From positions 391,001 to 455,000 of the forward strand of contig BSBK01002799.1 of NCBI GenBank assembly GCA_027943335.1: DNA of 64,000 nucleotides, read 5' to 3'. This document shows, in pieces, positions 36,445 to 48,368 of this stretch. How positions within the stretch are numbered: position 1 is the stretch's first letter; each line of letters opens with the position of its first letter. Under the pieces are notes generated by a model. That model worked only from the letters and a program-made list of their open reading frames with translations. It made no database searches and was not told where the DNA came from. Position numbers and translations under genes: made by a program. The stretch comes from Chamaecyparis obtusa. Lineage: Eukaryota > Streptophyta > Pinopsida > Cupressales > Cupressaceae.

Positions 36445-37479
36445 TCAATTTAATTCTTTTCCAGTCTCATTGTGATTAGATTCATCTTCAATAGGATCTA
36501 AAATTTCTTCTATAGTTGGATCTGAAACATCACCTAATTCATATGCATATTTATTCTCTTCTGCAATCAATTCTTTATCCATAAGTTTGAGAAAGGTAAG
36601 GAATTGATGATCATGTAAGAGACCTAGTTCTCGCATTCTATTGAAAAGATCAGAGGCTAGAGGTTTGAATTCTAAAGTTATTTCTTGACAGATATTAAAC
36701 ATCCTCATGAAGAATTATACTATAGATTCTCTGTCTTGTTTCTCTAAGTTCAAAAATGCATCCAAAGGGGATATGTAATTTGGATTTTCTTCATCATCAC
36801 TACAATTTCCATCAAGCACAAAGCTTTGTTCAATCTGATCATCAGATTCCTCTTCTCTATCTTCATCATCTTCTTCTAATATCTAGAAAAGAAGCTTTAG
36901 ATCAGGGTTACCTAACGAGATTCCTAGGTTTTTGACCTTTCTCATTATTTCTTTTTGTGAAGGCATAATTGTTACAAGTATCTTCTGATATATATTTACC
37001 ATCCTCATGAATAAGTGTGCAAAAGACTCCCCTTCAAATCTCTCCAAACTAAAAAATGCATCAAGTAGAGACATACTATGATCCTCTTCCATGTTGCAAC
37101 TTTGGTCTTCACACCATTCATAACACATGTCATCTTCCTTTCTTGCATCATGAAATTCATATACGAACCATTTTTCAAACTCTTTCCAAGATGAGATACA
37201 TTGTGTAGGTAGTGACTCATAAGCCTATCTCACATTGTCCTTCAATGTTCTGACAAACAACTTCATCACCTGATCTTCTGCATCAATCTCATAGTTTTCT
37301 ATGAATGTATAAAACACATCCAAATGTTGAAGTGTGGATTCATCCCATTCTCCATGAAACTTTGGCACTAGTTGTGAAAGTTTTGGGGATAACTTGCTAC
37401 GTTCATAATCAAACTTGCTGAAATCCAATGGCTTGATGCCATCTAGAATAAAAGGCTTTCTTTCAAATGATCGATACAT
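36445..37479 (-). pseudogene. Gag-like protein with a duplicated 100-residue module
   Basis: One frame of about 345 codons with a few stops. The N-terminal part has LSQLVPKFHGEWDEST, FIENYEIDAEDQVMKLFVRT and, after one stop (TAG 37222-37224), SWKEFEKWFVYEF, the pattern of a retrotransposon gag domain. Next come two related modules exactly 100 codons apart: SLLDAFFSLER..FMRMVNIYQKI (about 37074-36980) and SPLDAFLNLEK..FMRMFNICQEI (about 36774-36680). No zinc knuckle or protease was found. It likely packages RNA of its own element or of a gypsy helper; the repeated module has no assigned role. Confidence 0.7.
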
Positions 37480-37714
37480 TTGAAAAACCTATCCACCATC
37501 TCCTTATGAGTCTTCTCCCTTAGTAGAGGTACCAAATGACAATTGCAATGAATAGAGTCACCACCTCTTTCGAGGAATGTATTGATTTTTTGATCTTCCA
37601 GGTTCTCACTTCCAATAGAGTACCCTTCCAAACAAACTGATAGAACTACTTTCAAATTCTGGTCTGGAAAATTAGAAATTCTAGGTAACTTCACAATATG
37701 TATTGTGAACAACT

Positions 37715-37736
37715 CTCCCTAGTAGAGTTTCCAATC
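37715..37736 (-). promoter_or_regulatory. Weak primer-binding-site candidate
   Basis: Next to the 5' LTR the minus strand reads GATTGGAAACTCTACTAGGG. It only loosely recalls the TTGGCGCCGTTGCCGGGG-type site of Athila/Tat gypsy elements, so the primer tRNA is unsettled. Confidence 0.35.
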
Positions 37737-40074
37737 TATTGGTTCCCAAAACCACAGATTAGAATCCTACAAGTCTTGCCAACTCGATGCTGGGATATCC
37801 AATTAGCTATGGCCAACTTGATGGAACTAAATGATATAATTCAAGTTCCCTGCACTTTTGGCTCTGTAAGGCCAAGGCGAGTGCACCTGATCCTAAACAA
37901 AACACTTAAGCCCAGGATGCTTATAGCAGAATGGTTAAAATGTGAATATAATGAAAACTTACCAAATGACAAAAATTATAGAAAGCTTTGCAAATTAAGA
38001 AGTAATAACATAAGTAAATGATTGTATAAATATAAGAGTGTTTTAAATAATAATTATGGATTAATGCCACAAATGAATATATTAAATCTTCAAAGGAGAG
38101 ATGAAATAAATGCTAGCATATGAATTGTGAATTAAGAGTAATATAAAGACCAGTGCCTAATTAAATGGGCATACATAGTCAATACTATAAGCTGAAATGT
38201 ACAACTTTATAAAACTTTAATGAATTTAAAACTATAAATAAACTAATAATTCAGACATGACAGATCAATTATATGAATGCTATTTTAAACCAGTCTAGGA
38301 TGTATTTTAACTCCTGTGATGCTGAGACAAACTAGACATAAATATGGAAACAATTAAGTATTTCACAATATCTATGTTTATCAAGTTTAAAATGCAATAA
38401 TGATCCAATCCACTTATCCAAATATTAAAATATTTAAGAAATCAATAAAACATTTATAAAGGACACAACTTAATAATAATTTAAAAAACTCTAATACGCA
38501 CAAGTAAAATAGATACGCTTACATATTTTGCCTAAAACAGGTCTAAAACAAGTCTGTAGTAGAGACACTCCTTAGAGATGATCAACCCAACACAAATTGA
38601 CTCCAGACTCCTGATAAAAATAGATTTACTCAAATATCCAACATTTACGAGCTTAGTTCAAAAATTTCATCCTTTTGCCAATGCAAGAATAATATATCCA
38701 AATATAGTATTCTGCCAGTTTTTCAATTGACTGCATTCGTCCCTCTCTCATTTTATTTTTCACTTTATTTTATATGAGTTCAAAGGATGTTGGTTGCTTT
38801 CCCAAGAACCACACCTTTTCATAACAAATAACTAATATTTGCTAGCTAATAATATAGTTTGATATGCGGATACTAAAATTTCAAAATTTCAAAACTATAT
38901 TTATATATGTGACATGGGTATATATGTCGGCAAGACAGATAACATTTGAGTTGTCATTCAAGACTGATAAACTCCCATAAATCATACATCACTTGGGCTA
39001 TGGATTTTTTCATGTGTCTTATCGTGCCTCCTTTCCTTTACGTCATGTGTCCTCCTCTCATTTTGGTGGATTTTAAGTCTTCTCCTACAGATGCACGATA
39101 CTTCTCAGACATAGCTGCCAGACCTGGCTAGAATCTTCTATGCTATCTGTTCCATGTAGACACCTCACCACACATAACCCAATATTTTAAGGCATTTGTC
39201 CATAGTATGAAGAGTCTGATACAATTTAAATCTTCAACGGTGCTTCCACAAATTATGTTGCTGTCGTCTATGCTTTCAATTTGGCGCCCCATACTTGGCC
39301 ATTGAAGATAATCATTTCAACACACTCCTCCTTTGTTGGCAGAAATATAGATGAAATAGTCCTAGACATTACCATCCACCTACTAAGTATGGTGTGAATT
39401 GCAGCTTTAGGAAGTAAGTCTCTAACACTCGGCAATGATCCACAGGCTCGAAGAATATAAAAAATTGATCCTCAATATTTACGAATATTCACTCTGCTTT
39501 CATCTTTTCTAATAAATTTGTCTTGTTCATAGCTAAATACATCAGATGAGCATCCTACCTGACTTGGAACTATCAATTACATATATAATAGGATCAACTA
39601 ATGATGTACAAATTCCTATTTTCACATTCTCCGGAACATGTCTTTTAGCATATGGTTCAAACATAAGTAGTGAGTAAGATCTGAAACAAGTTGCAAACAT
39701 TTATTTGTGGGTGAGCATACTAATTGAAAACATGACAGGATTGACTTCAAAGGTCTTAATTTTAAAGACATGCATGTTCTGGCAAATTAGACTCCAAAAT
39801 ATCTTACAAAGAATATTTCCTCACTAAGAAATGTTATGCTGAAGAAATAGATCTGAATTGGCTTATACTAAAATAATGATTTATGTGATGTATGAGATCT
39901 ATCTACTATTTGACTAACGTACATATATCTATGTATTGTCATTTGAGGAAGTCACCAAATCTAGCTTAAATACAATCATGTGAAAGATAAAAATATAACA
40001 TTAATTGTGAGGTAAAAGGTTTAGAGTGGGTCCTCAAATGGAAGCCTTAATTTGTGAAAATTAAGGCTCTATTA
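37737..40074 (-). repeat. 5' LTR of the gag-only element
   Basis: Near-identical partner of 32861-35194 (starts TATTGGTTCCC, ends GGCTCTATTA). The tRNA-Arg-like word is at 38147-38180. Confidence 0.85.
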
Positions 40075-40177
40075 GGGCCATCTTTGTAGGTTCTAGTGTT
40101 CAGGCTATTTTTGTTTGAATGAGATTATTAGTAATGTATTTTCATTTGGTAGCTATTTTAAACTTTTATATGTGTAG

Positions 40178-40236
40178 CTATGGAATGCTTCTCAGTTGGA
40201 GATGGTTCAGCATGGGAAAATGTATGGTTTCATGCG
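40178..40236 (+). pseudogene. PHR1: Class II CPD photolyase exon 2 of 2 (captured fragment)
   Basis: A 59-base exon with acceptor TATGTGTAG (ending 40177) and donor GTAAGT (40237). Read in phase 0, as left by the exon at 32456-32492, it encodes LWNASQLEMVQHGKMYGFM plus two bases of the next (Arg) codon. Class II CPD photolyases carry almost the same word, LWNASQLEM(V)..GKMHGFMRMYW, in the FAD-binding helical domain; here the conserved His is Tyr (CAT to TAT). The following exon (RMYWAKK..) was not found downstream. The two exons lie in order on the same strand inside the CACTA. Confidence 0.8.
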
Positions 40237-40409
40237 GTAAGTAATGTTTAGGTCATTGACTTATTGAGATATCTTAGAAAATAATGCACATAAAACTGTA
40301 GGCATGGAAAATTGTAGTTTGTTATAGATATAAACCATTGGTCTATTTTCATGAAAGATCTCTCAATATGTGAATTTTCTAGTTTATGGTGATCTAATGT
40401 ATAGGAAAA

Positions 40410-40431
40410 GGAAATATGTGTGTGTGTGTGT
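40410..40431 (+). repeat. TG microsatellite
   Basis: A (TG) run of about ten units ending in a G tract. Confidence 0.8.
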
Positions 40432-40925
40432 GGGGGGAATGTTGACATGCATATGAAACTGATTCTACCTCAAAGAAATTTTATATTCATTCCTATCTTT
40501 ATGAAATGCATCCCAAGGTTTTACAGTACATGTGAAAGATTTCCTTTTGGATTCAATGTTAGGTGTTGGGGATTTTTCTTGTAGGATCAAACTTGGCAAA
40601 AATATAGGCTAGATTCTCAGTTAAAAGGGGCTCCAACTTTGCAAGAAAATCCCAATTGATGAGGATTGGAAAAGATTCTCCTTTTTCTTCGAGCTCCACA
40701 TCACTTAGGTGGGTATTTCCTCTTTTGCACACACATATGTCTTGTGTCAAACTACAGGCCTGCACATAACTAACTATGGAATAGCTTTCAGACTCCTATA
40801 GGTGTCCTATACCCCTATACTCATCAAATATTATGCAATAGCCTATTTGCATAGATTGAATCTGAAAACTAGAAACTACTCCTACCAACATGAAAGGAAA
40901 GATACTTCATTTGAATGATTTTAAT

Positions 40926-40999
40926 GTTGGGTTGAAAGGACCCCTGAGATACCCTAAGTCTCTCATAGACCAGTGCCTTATCCAATGGGCAACAGAGTC
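40926..40999 (-). pseudogene. tRNA-Arg(ACG)-like sequence, 3' half degraded
   Basis: The minus strand from 40999 reads GACTCTGTTGCCCATTGG then ATAAGGCACTGGTCTATGA. This follows the 5' half of plant tRNA-Arg(ACG): acceptor strand GACTC, A box TGGATAAGGC exact, stem CTGGT, loop with ACG changed to ATG. The 3' half (AGGGGTCCTTTCAACCC) does not fold back convincingly. It is therefore a pseudogene or a tRNA-derived element head, not a working tRNA. Confidence 0.55.
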
Positions 41000-42279
41000 A
41001 AATACATCACTGCAACAAAGAGCTATGAAAAAAGAAGACAATACATTCTAATATGTTGATGCCTTACATCAATCATACACCATTAATCAGACCTCACTTC
41101 AACAATCCACCTATGTACCCAGATATGCTATCACCTATTCAAAGGATTTTAACCCTCCCCTTAGAAGAGACTTATAAACAAGCAATACATTAATCAACAT
41201 CCACTGAAAGACAAGCATGAAATACCCTTGATACCCTAGCTCATACATATCTAAAAACCAATCTTGAACTCAGTTATCTCTGTGAAGATAACTCCATTGT
41301 AGACACACTGGAAGTACAATAGAAAGACTAAACATCCTTGTTGCTATAATCAACAAGTTTAGGATTCAAATGGAGACAATCTAATAATAGTACAAATATA
41401 TTGAAATCTTATACATAAGACAGACTGTTACAACTTATATTCTATTCTCAAAGCTAGAAAGGAAAGAGGGAACACCCTATATGGAGAGAAAAAGGAAAAT
41501 ATCTATAGGAAAAGGACCCTTCATGGGACTAGCTCACAGAAGAAAAATGGAACCAGAACCCTTCTAAATGATCTTGAAAATCCTTTTATAGGAACAAGGA
41601 TTGAAACAAGCTACAGACCATTTAGGGAAAAATTAGGTCTGCAACAACCTCAACAACTAGACTTTATACAAGAAAAGATAGAATGCAGGAAAAGCCTAGA
41701 AACCCAGGAAGAATCAGATAAAATCTGATGTACAATTATTTGGTTTCACATTCAAGGCTAACTATAGATACAATTTGAACTGATTTCTTGTAGCAGATAA
41801 AACAAACTTTAATGCCAGAGCTGACTAATAGAAAATCTTTTGTGTACAAGTCATGGAGATCTCTGACATAAATCAAAACCCTAGCTGCCTGAATCAAATA
41901 ATAGTCCTTTGCATTTATTCAACATGGCACCCCAGGAAGCAAGATTGGATCAGGACAACCACCCATATCTTCTACATCATTCTCTAACTATATCTGTCTT
42001 GGAGAAATCAATTCTGAACAACCCTTTGTCTTATACGGCTTACTGTTACAAACCCTGCAGAGAAAACCCTGAAAAGATTTGAATTCAGGCTCCAACGGTT
42101 AACAGGCTCAGGTTTAAAACATGACCATTGATCTCAGTCCTTCCTGGCACATTGAGTGGCCCATATTGATCTTATAACAATCAACAAGCACTTTGAAAAG
42201 TCTCTAGCCTCATCATCATTCTCTTAGCCAATGGGAATCAAGCATGTTAGCAACACCTGGCAGTGGATTCACCCGTGGT

Positions 42280-43600
42280 AAGCACTTAACTCTTAATCAT
42301 TCAGTGAACACGTGACTGAAGGCATTCTCCAAGTTGTGAAACACTTTACTTAACTGTGGTCTAGTCTAGAGATCATGCAAATGAAGTATTCACCAAGTCG
42401 CTGAACATTTCTAACCCTGAGTTACCATTTAGAGAATCAGCGACCAAAGAGAAACATACTTTGACATTTCTTTATTCGCCAAGTCACTGAATACTTTATA
42501 ACCTTCAAGCATGCTAACATCCCTACCACATCATTCTTTCTACATCATCTAGGTGGATAGGTGTCACCATGTTGCTAAAGTGCAAGCATGACATACAAGC
42601 ATCTTTCTTGAGCAGTGCAACAATAGTCGCAAGATCTTTTACCAACCTATCACATTTTACCACCTCCTACAGTGATGGCCCCACAATTTCCTTTGAAAAC
42701 TTTACCGAATCAAGAGATGCTAGGTTGGACATGTCATCACTACCCTTGGCCAATCAGAAACACCCAAGCCATCGACAAAGGACCCACCTTTCATTTCTTA
42801 TCATCAAACAAGATCAATGGCTATCGCTATACCACTGACCTTAAAAATCATGCACTTTACACTAGCGATATAATGACAATCATGAGATCTTATCAGACCT
42901 TAACCATCTGAGAAGGCTAGAACCACTAACAACTACTAACTCACTATCCCACAATCAATAGTCATCAGACACCTCAGCTCCATCTGACATTAGATCCACC
43001 TGTATAATTCCATATGACATGGGCCTACCATCACGCGATCTAGTGACTAAAGAGAAAGTATAAGCCACTCGCGGAGTCACTGAATGCTTAGCATTTAACT
43101 ACTATGATCAAGAGAACATGCAAACACATAGTCTCTTAATCATTGGATATGAAACAAGACCACTAGGATTAACCACATTTGACCTTGACCTAACCCGTGT
43201 CCATCTAGAGATCACACGAACAAAGGCTATCGTTGAATCTCTGAATCATTGTCTAACCTATGGTTAAGTCCTGAGAATACGCGACTGAGGAAATATCCAA
43301 GTTGTGTGATCTTTCCTTGACTCTAGGTTATATTATGAGAACATGCACTAGCCACCGATCAAGACCCACAATCGACGGTTCTCGTTCAATCTCTGAATGT
43401 TAGCATACTTGATCAGATCATCTGGAGATTCAGCAACTGAATGAAAAGGTAACCGCTTGCTAGGTCGATGAATGTTTAAGAACTTAGCCACCAGGACATG
43501 GAGAATACACAAACACTATATTCACCTGTTCACTAAATAAAATGACTAACCGATCAAGAATTTAGAGAATAAGTGAACGCCTCAGTTGCAGAGTTGAAAA
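42280..43600. repeat. Degenerate minisatellite-like array (~65-75 bp)
   Basis: Recurring words in the same order: GAGAA-C-CGCGACTGAAG, then ..CCAAGTCGCTGAAT, then TTAACC. Examples begin near 42310, 42400, 42465, 43060, 43230 and 43330. Spacing is irregular and copies are highly diverged, so exact unit borders cannot be set by eye. Confidence 0.45.
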
Positions 43601-43900
43601 ATGGATAAAATAGCCCGCCAAGGAAATAAACATGTGCAAAATGAAAATTTAAGTGGTTGGAAAAGGTAATGAAGAAATAGAACTAGGCCAAGACAAATTA
43701 GGGTTTAACCCTCCAATGACTAGAAATATGAATTGAGACTTAGGGTTTAAGGCCAGAAACAAAGGAAAAACCTGCAAGGACCAGAGGAAAATTACATAGC
43801 TAGGAAAATTTTTGCAGGTGCTAACATCAGGTACAACGAGCACATTTTCCACCAAAGCCTTTGGCATTTTGGAATTGATCATAGATGTTATTTTCATGTC

Positions 43901-46900
43901 GTTCAGATGGGGTGAACTAAAATTTGAATAAAATTCTATAGAATACAGACTCCATTAGCCGCAATGCAGTGAACAGTACCTTCATTATTACAAAAAAGAT
44001 AACAAAATGTATTCACTATTAATATATGTATGCATCTTGGAAATAGAAAACATACAATAGCATATACGAGTAAATGAACTCCAAGTGCTAAGGAAGTAAT
44101 TAATACTGACAATGAAAACCCTAACTAAAGAGGGTGAGCCCAAAAGGTGTACATTCTAGACAAGTCTGTGAATATTTCATCATGCAAATAAAAATAACCA
44201 TTTGAAACTAGGGACATTAAACCAAGCTAAATGAGTTGATAGAGACTAGATCTTGAGATCAAAGTTCACTTGAAATTGTATTAAAACTACAAGAAAATGA
44301 AAGAGTAACCATTTTGTCATTGATTGCCTTGCAGGGTGCCTAGCTAGATAATATTCACTAGAGAATCACTTAGCTAAGTGCCTAGTTGGATAATTCTAAG
44401 AGAAAGCAAGGTGGGTCTCGCCAAACTTTACTTACATCTATAACTCCTATAGTGTAAATTTTTTTTGTGACATTCCTATCCTTGTAACTTTACCATGTGC
44501 AAGTGAATCTAGTTTTCCTTCTATATTAAAGAGTAGGTAACACACGATGCCTGGTGTGAGAATATAAGGGGTGGGTTACTTTGGCTTTAGTGTGCAGAAA
44601 AGGATACCATTTCAATGATTGATCCCCATTTTGTGAAATACATTACTCAAAGGGCATTTGATACTAATCACTAGAGAGGCAATAAGGAAATCAAATTAGT
44701 AATCTTAGTTGAACCCTGTAAAGTGCATTGTCTCAAATTGACAGCTTCTCGAAGGTAAAAGACCAAGCATCCATGATTTGGAGGTAATCAACTTAGTAAT
44801 CTTAGTTGAACCTTGTAAAGTGCATTGCCTAAAACTGAAAGCATGGAGGACACAAGATATACCTCTGAGAAACTTCATATGGGAAAAATTGAATAGCTTA
44901 AGGCTATATGTCTTTATGTCAACCAAACCTTGGCAAGATTATTAGTCAATTATTCCAATGGAACATTCAAGAACATAATGGAATTATGACAATAGTTCTT
45001 TAGTTCTCTTGCTGTCAAGTTCTACAATGTGACTCACTCTTGAACAACCTCAATGCAACTCCTACATTCAACATAAATGCATTCTACAATTCTGGATGCT
45101 GATGCAAGAGGCCAACAAGAATATTTATGAATAGAGTGGTCCATTGGAATGACATTGAAGACCTCAATCACTTAACATTTGGGATGTAGAATGACATGAC
45201 TCACTTTATGGTTTTCTGGCCTGGGTCTTGTCATTTCTTAGAGGAATTTGGTGATGTCTAAATCTACATGACACATTTGTTGATCACAAAATTTTTTTGT
45301 TTCAGACTGTTGACTTACCTCACATATTTGTATTTCAAGATCAGAATTACAAATGAGTGATGGCTCTCCTTGGTGCCTCCATATTTTACTCCAATCCTGC
45401 TCAACTCCTTTGACTTAATGACTAAGTCTTATTTCTCATCTTTCAACACACAATTGTGAGAATGTTTTTATTGTTATGTATCATATTAGTGATACAAGCC
45501 ATGCAACTAATTATAGGTCAATGCAACAGACTACCACTGGTATCAAGTTTTTTACATTATTGATAAAGAACATTAAATGCACCAACTTTCCTCTTGAAAT
45601 TGCAGTCGGAGAGAAGCAATGGAAATTGATTCTTCTCCCCAAGAAAATCAAGAGTAAAAATTTAATAACTTGCTAGAATATGCCAATCATAGCTTGGGAG
45701 ATGCATTCTAGAAAATGCACCGACAACCTTCTGGCATCTTTTGACAGATGCTGAGCAAGTCTTGATTTTTACCTTTCAACATACAGTTTTGAGAGTTTGG
45801 GTTTTGTTTAAGTATTGTATAAGCTATTGAATCCCACTACCTATGTCATTGGGTTTGGAAAATTTTGAGCTTCATGTTCGAAATTTGGCAAATTTTTTAT
45901 ATGAAAATTATGGAAATTTGCCGTCAAATTCGAATGAAACAAAGCTGATTTTTTTCAAATATATATAAAAAATAACATTTGTGTGTTAGGGTTTTTAGAT
46001 ATTTGAATTAAAAAACACCCTGGTCAAATGCAAAACACAACTGCAGCAAGAAGACATCATGCTCGGATTGAGAGGAGTGATGCTTATAGGTTCTAAAGGT
46101 GATTCATGAACCCAACATGAGAACATGTAAGAGTCAATGACATTTCATGTTAAAACTTCCTCATGGATTGGCTACATTGGTGTGAGAGGCATTAAAAAGT
46201 CCTTGACATGCAATGCATAGAGTAGCCAAATACTCGTTTGTCCCTGCTTGGGCCAAGTTTTTGCAACTACAAGCACATACCTTGTGCAACCAATGTTAAC
46301 ACCAAAGTCCTACCATATACCTCCTGGCTATTACATTGGATAACACAATCCATATGGCATTAACCTTTTGCTAGGAAGACACTATTTAAATCAATGTTCT
46401 ACCCATCCCAGGGCCGGTCTTAGTTCATAGAGATTTAGGAATCTCAAAATGGTTCAACATTAAACTCAAAATCTTAGGTTCTTTCACCAATCCGTTTAAA
46501 TGTCCAGAGGAACAATACAAAAGGATCTAAGGGGATCCATCAAGGCAGACCCTAACTAGAACCATTCATGATATCTTAAACCCCAAAGATTCTATCCTAA
46601 TAGGTATTCGACTATATTCACAGAGATTGACAAGTTTTCCTTACTTAAAGTTAAGTTTCTCATATATGACATTGATGTTGAGTTTTCATGCATTATGAGA
46701 AGCACAATATATAGAGACAAATCAGGGGCCCCAATGATAGTATCCAGGCATGCTTGTTATTAGGAAATAATGCATTCAAGTTATGAGGAATTAATGATAG
46801 TGAACAAGATATTCCAATGGAAAAGAAGACATCCCAAGCGAGGGGAGTCAACAAAGAAAATGATATTATGAAAGTCCCATTGATGGGAATGACAACATAT

Positions 46901-47008
46901 TAATAAAGGGAAGACCACACAATATAAATTTGACATCAAGTTATCAAATAAAAACCCTAGTTTTATCAAATAAAAACCCTAATAATAGTAAAGAGAGAAA
47001 AGATATTA
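43901..47008. other. CACTA interior, unassigned; 97-bp-spaced direct repeat
   Basis: No gene is supported. Two copies of a ~50-bp word (TTAGTAATCTTAGTTGAACC..) start at 44696 and 44793. Short open frames here have no known motif. Confidence 0.5.
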
Positions 47009-47930
47009 TGTCATGCCCATAAAATTTACGTGCAAAAACACACCAACTTTTTTTTATTTTTTATTTTATAAGGGAGAGATTATAAGATAAAGTTTAAGGT
47101 TAGTAGTTGACTAGAGTTGTACAATTGATACTGAGAAGGTACTGGCTAATTTGATTGAGGGGCTATCGTTAACGCTCACCCCTAGCAAATCAAAATGCCC
47201 ATCAAGTTCTAGGTTTAATAGGCTAGTCTTATTCCCACCCACCTCTAAACTTTAGGTCTATCTAAGTTTAAAACAAGTGTTAAGCATAGTGAGATAAACT
47301 ATACTTAAAATTTGGGTTATTAAAATATTAGATAACCATTAATAATAAAACTCAAATATCCCATAATGACTTCAGTTTAAATGACCAATGACACTATTAA
47401 ATTCTCTAACCTCTAAACGTAATAGTGATCAACCAAGGTAAGGAAAGGTTCTATGACAACGTCCCCTTAAGAGATCTATATCAATATTCTTTCTTATACC
47501 GAAAAGAAGTTAACTAGGTCTGAATGTACAACTTAGGCTAACCAAGAGAACTTACCAAATTTAACAAAACGTCTTAAATGCTTTAATTTAAGTAATTTAC
47601 AAGATTTAAATAAATGCACTCGATGAATCATATTAGGTGAATGCTAATAGTACATCCTCAGGTTATTTAAAATTAATAAATTAAATTTCAATATAATCAA
47701 TTTCCATGGTTGAAAGTTAGCCAATTGTCCCTTAATATTAAATTAATTTTTCAAAATGTACTAAACTAGTAATTAAATATATTTATTAATTATGAATACG
47801 AATTCATTAATTAATAATATATTATTTAATATAAGGCATTGAGTAATAAAATCATTATTCATAAATTATTTTGATTAATAATAAAAAATTATATTAATTA
47901 AAATAAATATATTAATTACTAACATATATA

Positions 47931-48093
47931 TTAATTAAATATATATTATTAAATAATATATACTAATTAATATTATATTAATAATTAATATACTTATTAA
48001 TAAAATAAATAATAAATTATATTAAATACATTAATTAAATATATATTAATAAATAATATATATTAATTAATATTATATTAATAATTAATATAC
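47931..48093. repeat. AT-rich direct repeat, 100-bp period
   Basis: 47931-47993 and 48031-48093 are near-identical A/T-only blocks (TTAATTAAATATATATTA...) exactly 100 bases apart, in a 450-bp A/T tract. Confidence 0.75.
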
Positions 48094-48260
48094 GTAATAT
48101 TAATATAAACAAAAAAACAAATTTAAAAATATATTTTTTTAGTCCCATACAGGACTAGCCACGTCGCAGGTCCCAAGGGACCTACGCGGGCCCCCTCTGC
48201 ACCTTGCCATGCGCAGGGTACTCCCTGGCACGACAGCGTGCAGAGCACTGCGCCAGGGGG

Positions 48261-48343
48261 TGTCACGGGGCTGGATTTAGCTCGTGCCCAGGACGAGCCA
48301 TCTCCCTGAGAATCTCCAACACCGCGCGACATTGGCCAACCGT
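48261..48343 (-). repeat. 83-bp LTR fragment
   Basis: TGTCACGGGGCTGG to GGCCAACCGT. It matches 48369-48451 with two differences (GACAT versus GGCAC). Confidence 0.9.
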
Positions 48344-48351
48344 TGCAAATA

Positions 48352-48366
48352 TGGCTCTGATACCAA
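48352..48366 (-). promoter_or_regulatory. Primer binding site of the collapsed element
   Basis: Plus-strand GGCTCTGATACCAAT is ATTGGTATCAGAGCC on the coding strand, two bases from the LTR end. Confidence 0.9.
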
Positions 48367-48368
48367 TT

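Larger units (their letters stand above)
32861..40074 (-). mobile_element. Gag-only LTR retrotransposon (TR-GAG type) in a photolyase intron
   Basis: LTRs of 2,334 bp (32861-35194) and 2,338 bp (37737-40074) flank a 2.5-kb interior read on the minus strand. Flanking 5-mers GGGTC (32856-32860) and GGGCC (40075-40079) form a target duplication with one change. The interior has a gypsy-type gag and a second ORF but no pol. By eye the LTRs differ at about 8% in their first 300 bp. It lies between two photolyase exons; removing it leaves an intron of about 470 bases. Confidence 0.85.
40925..43900. repeat. Old LTR-like block
   Basis: Starts TGTTGGGTTGAAAGG and, like the LTRs at 32861 and 37737, soon reaches a tRNA-Arg-like word. 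It has no partner copy and its right end is not defined; a degenerate tandem array lies within it (42280-43600). The segment could be a solo LTR of a related family. No gene is supported; an open stretch at 43649-43897 (minus) shows no motif. Confidence 0.4.

Noticed and set aside
40559..40765. 68-codon minus-strand open frame near the photolyase exon
   Set aside because: No recognised motif and no splice or element context that supports it.
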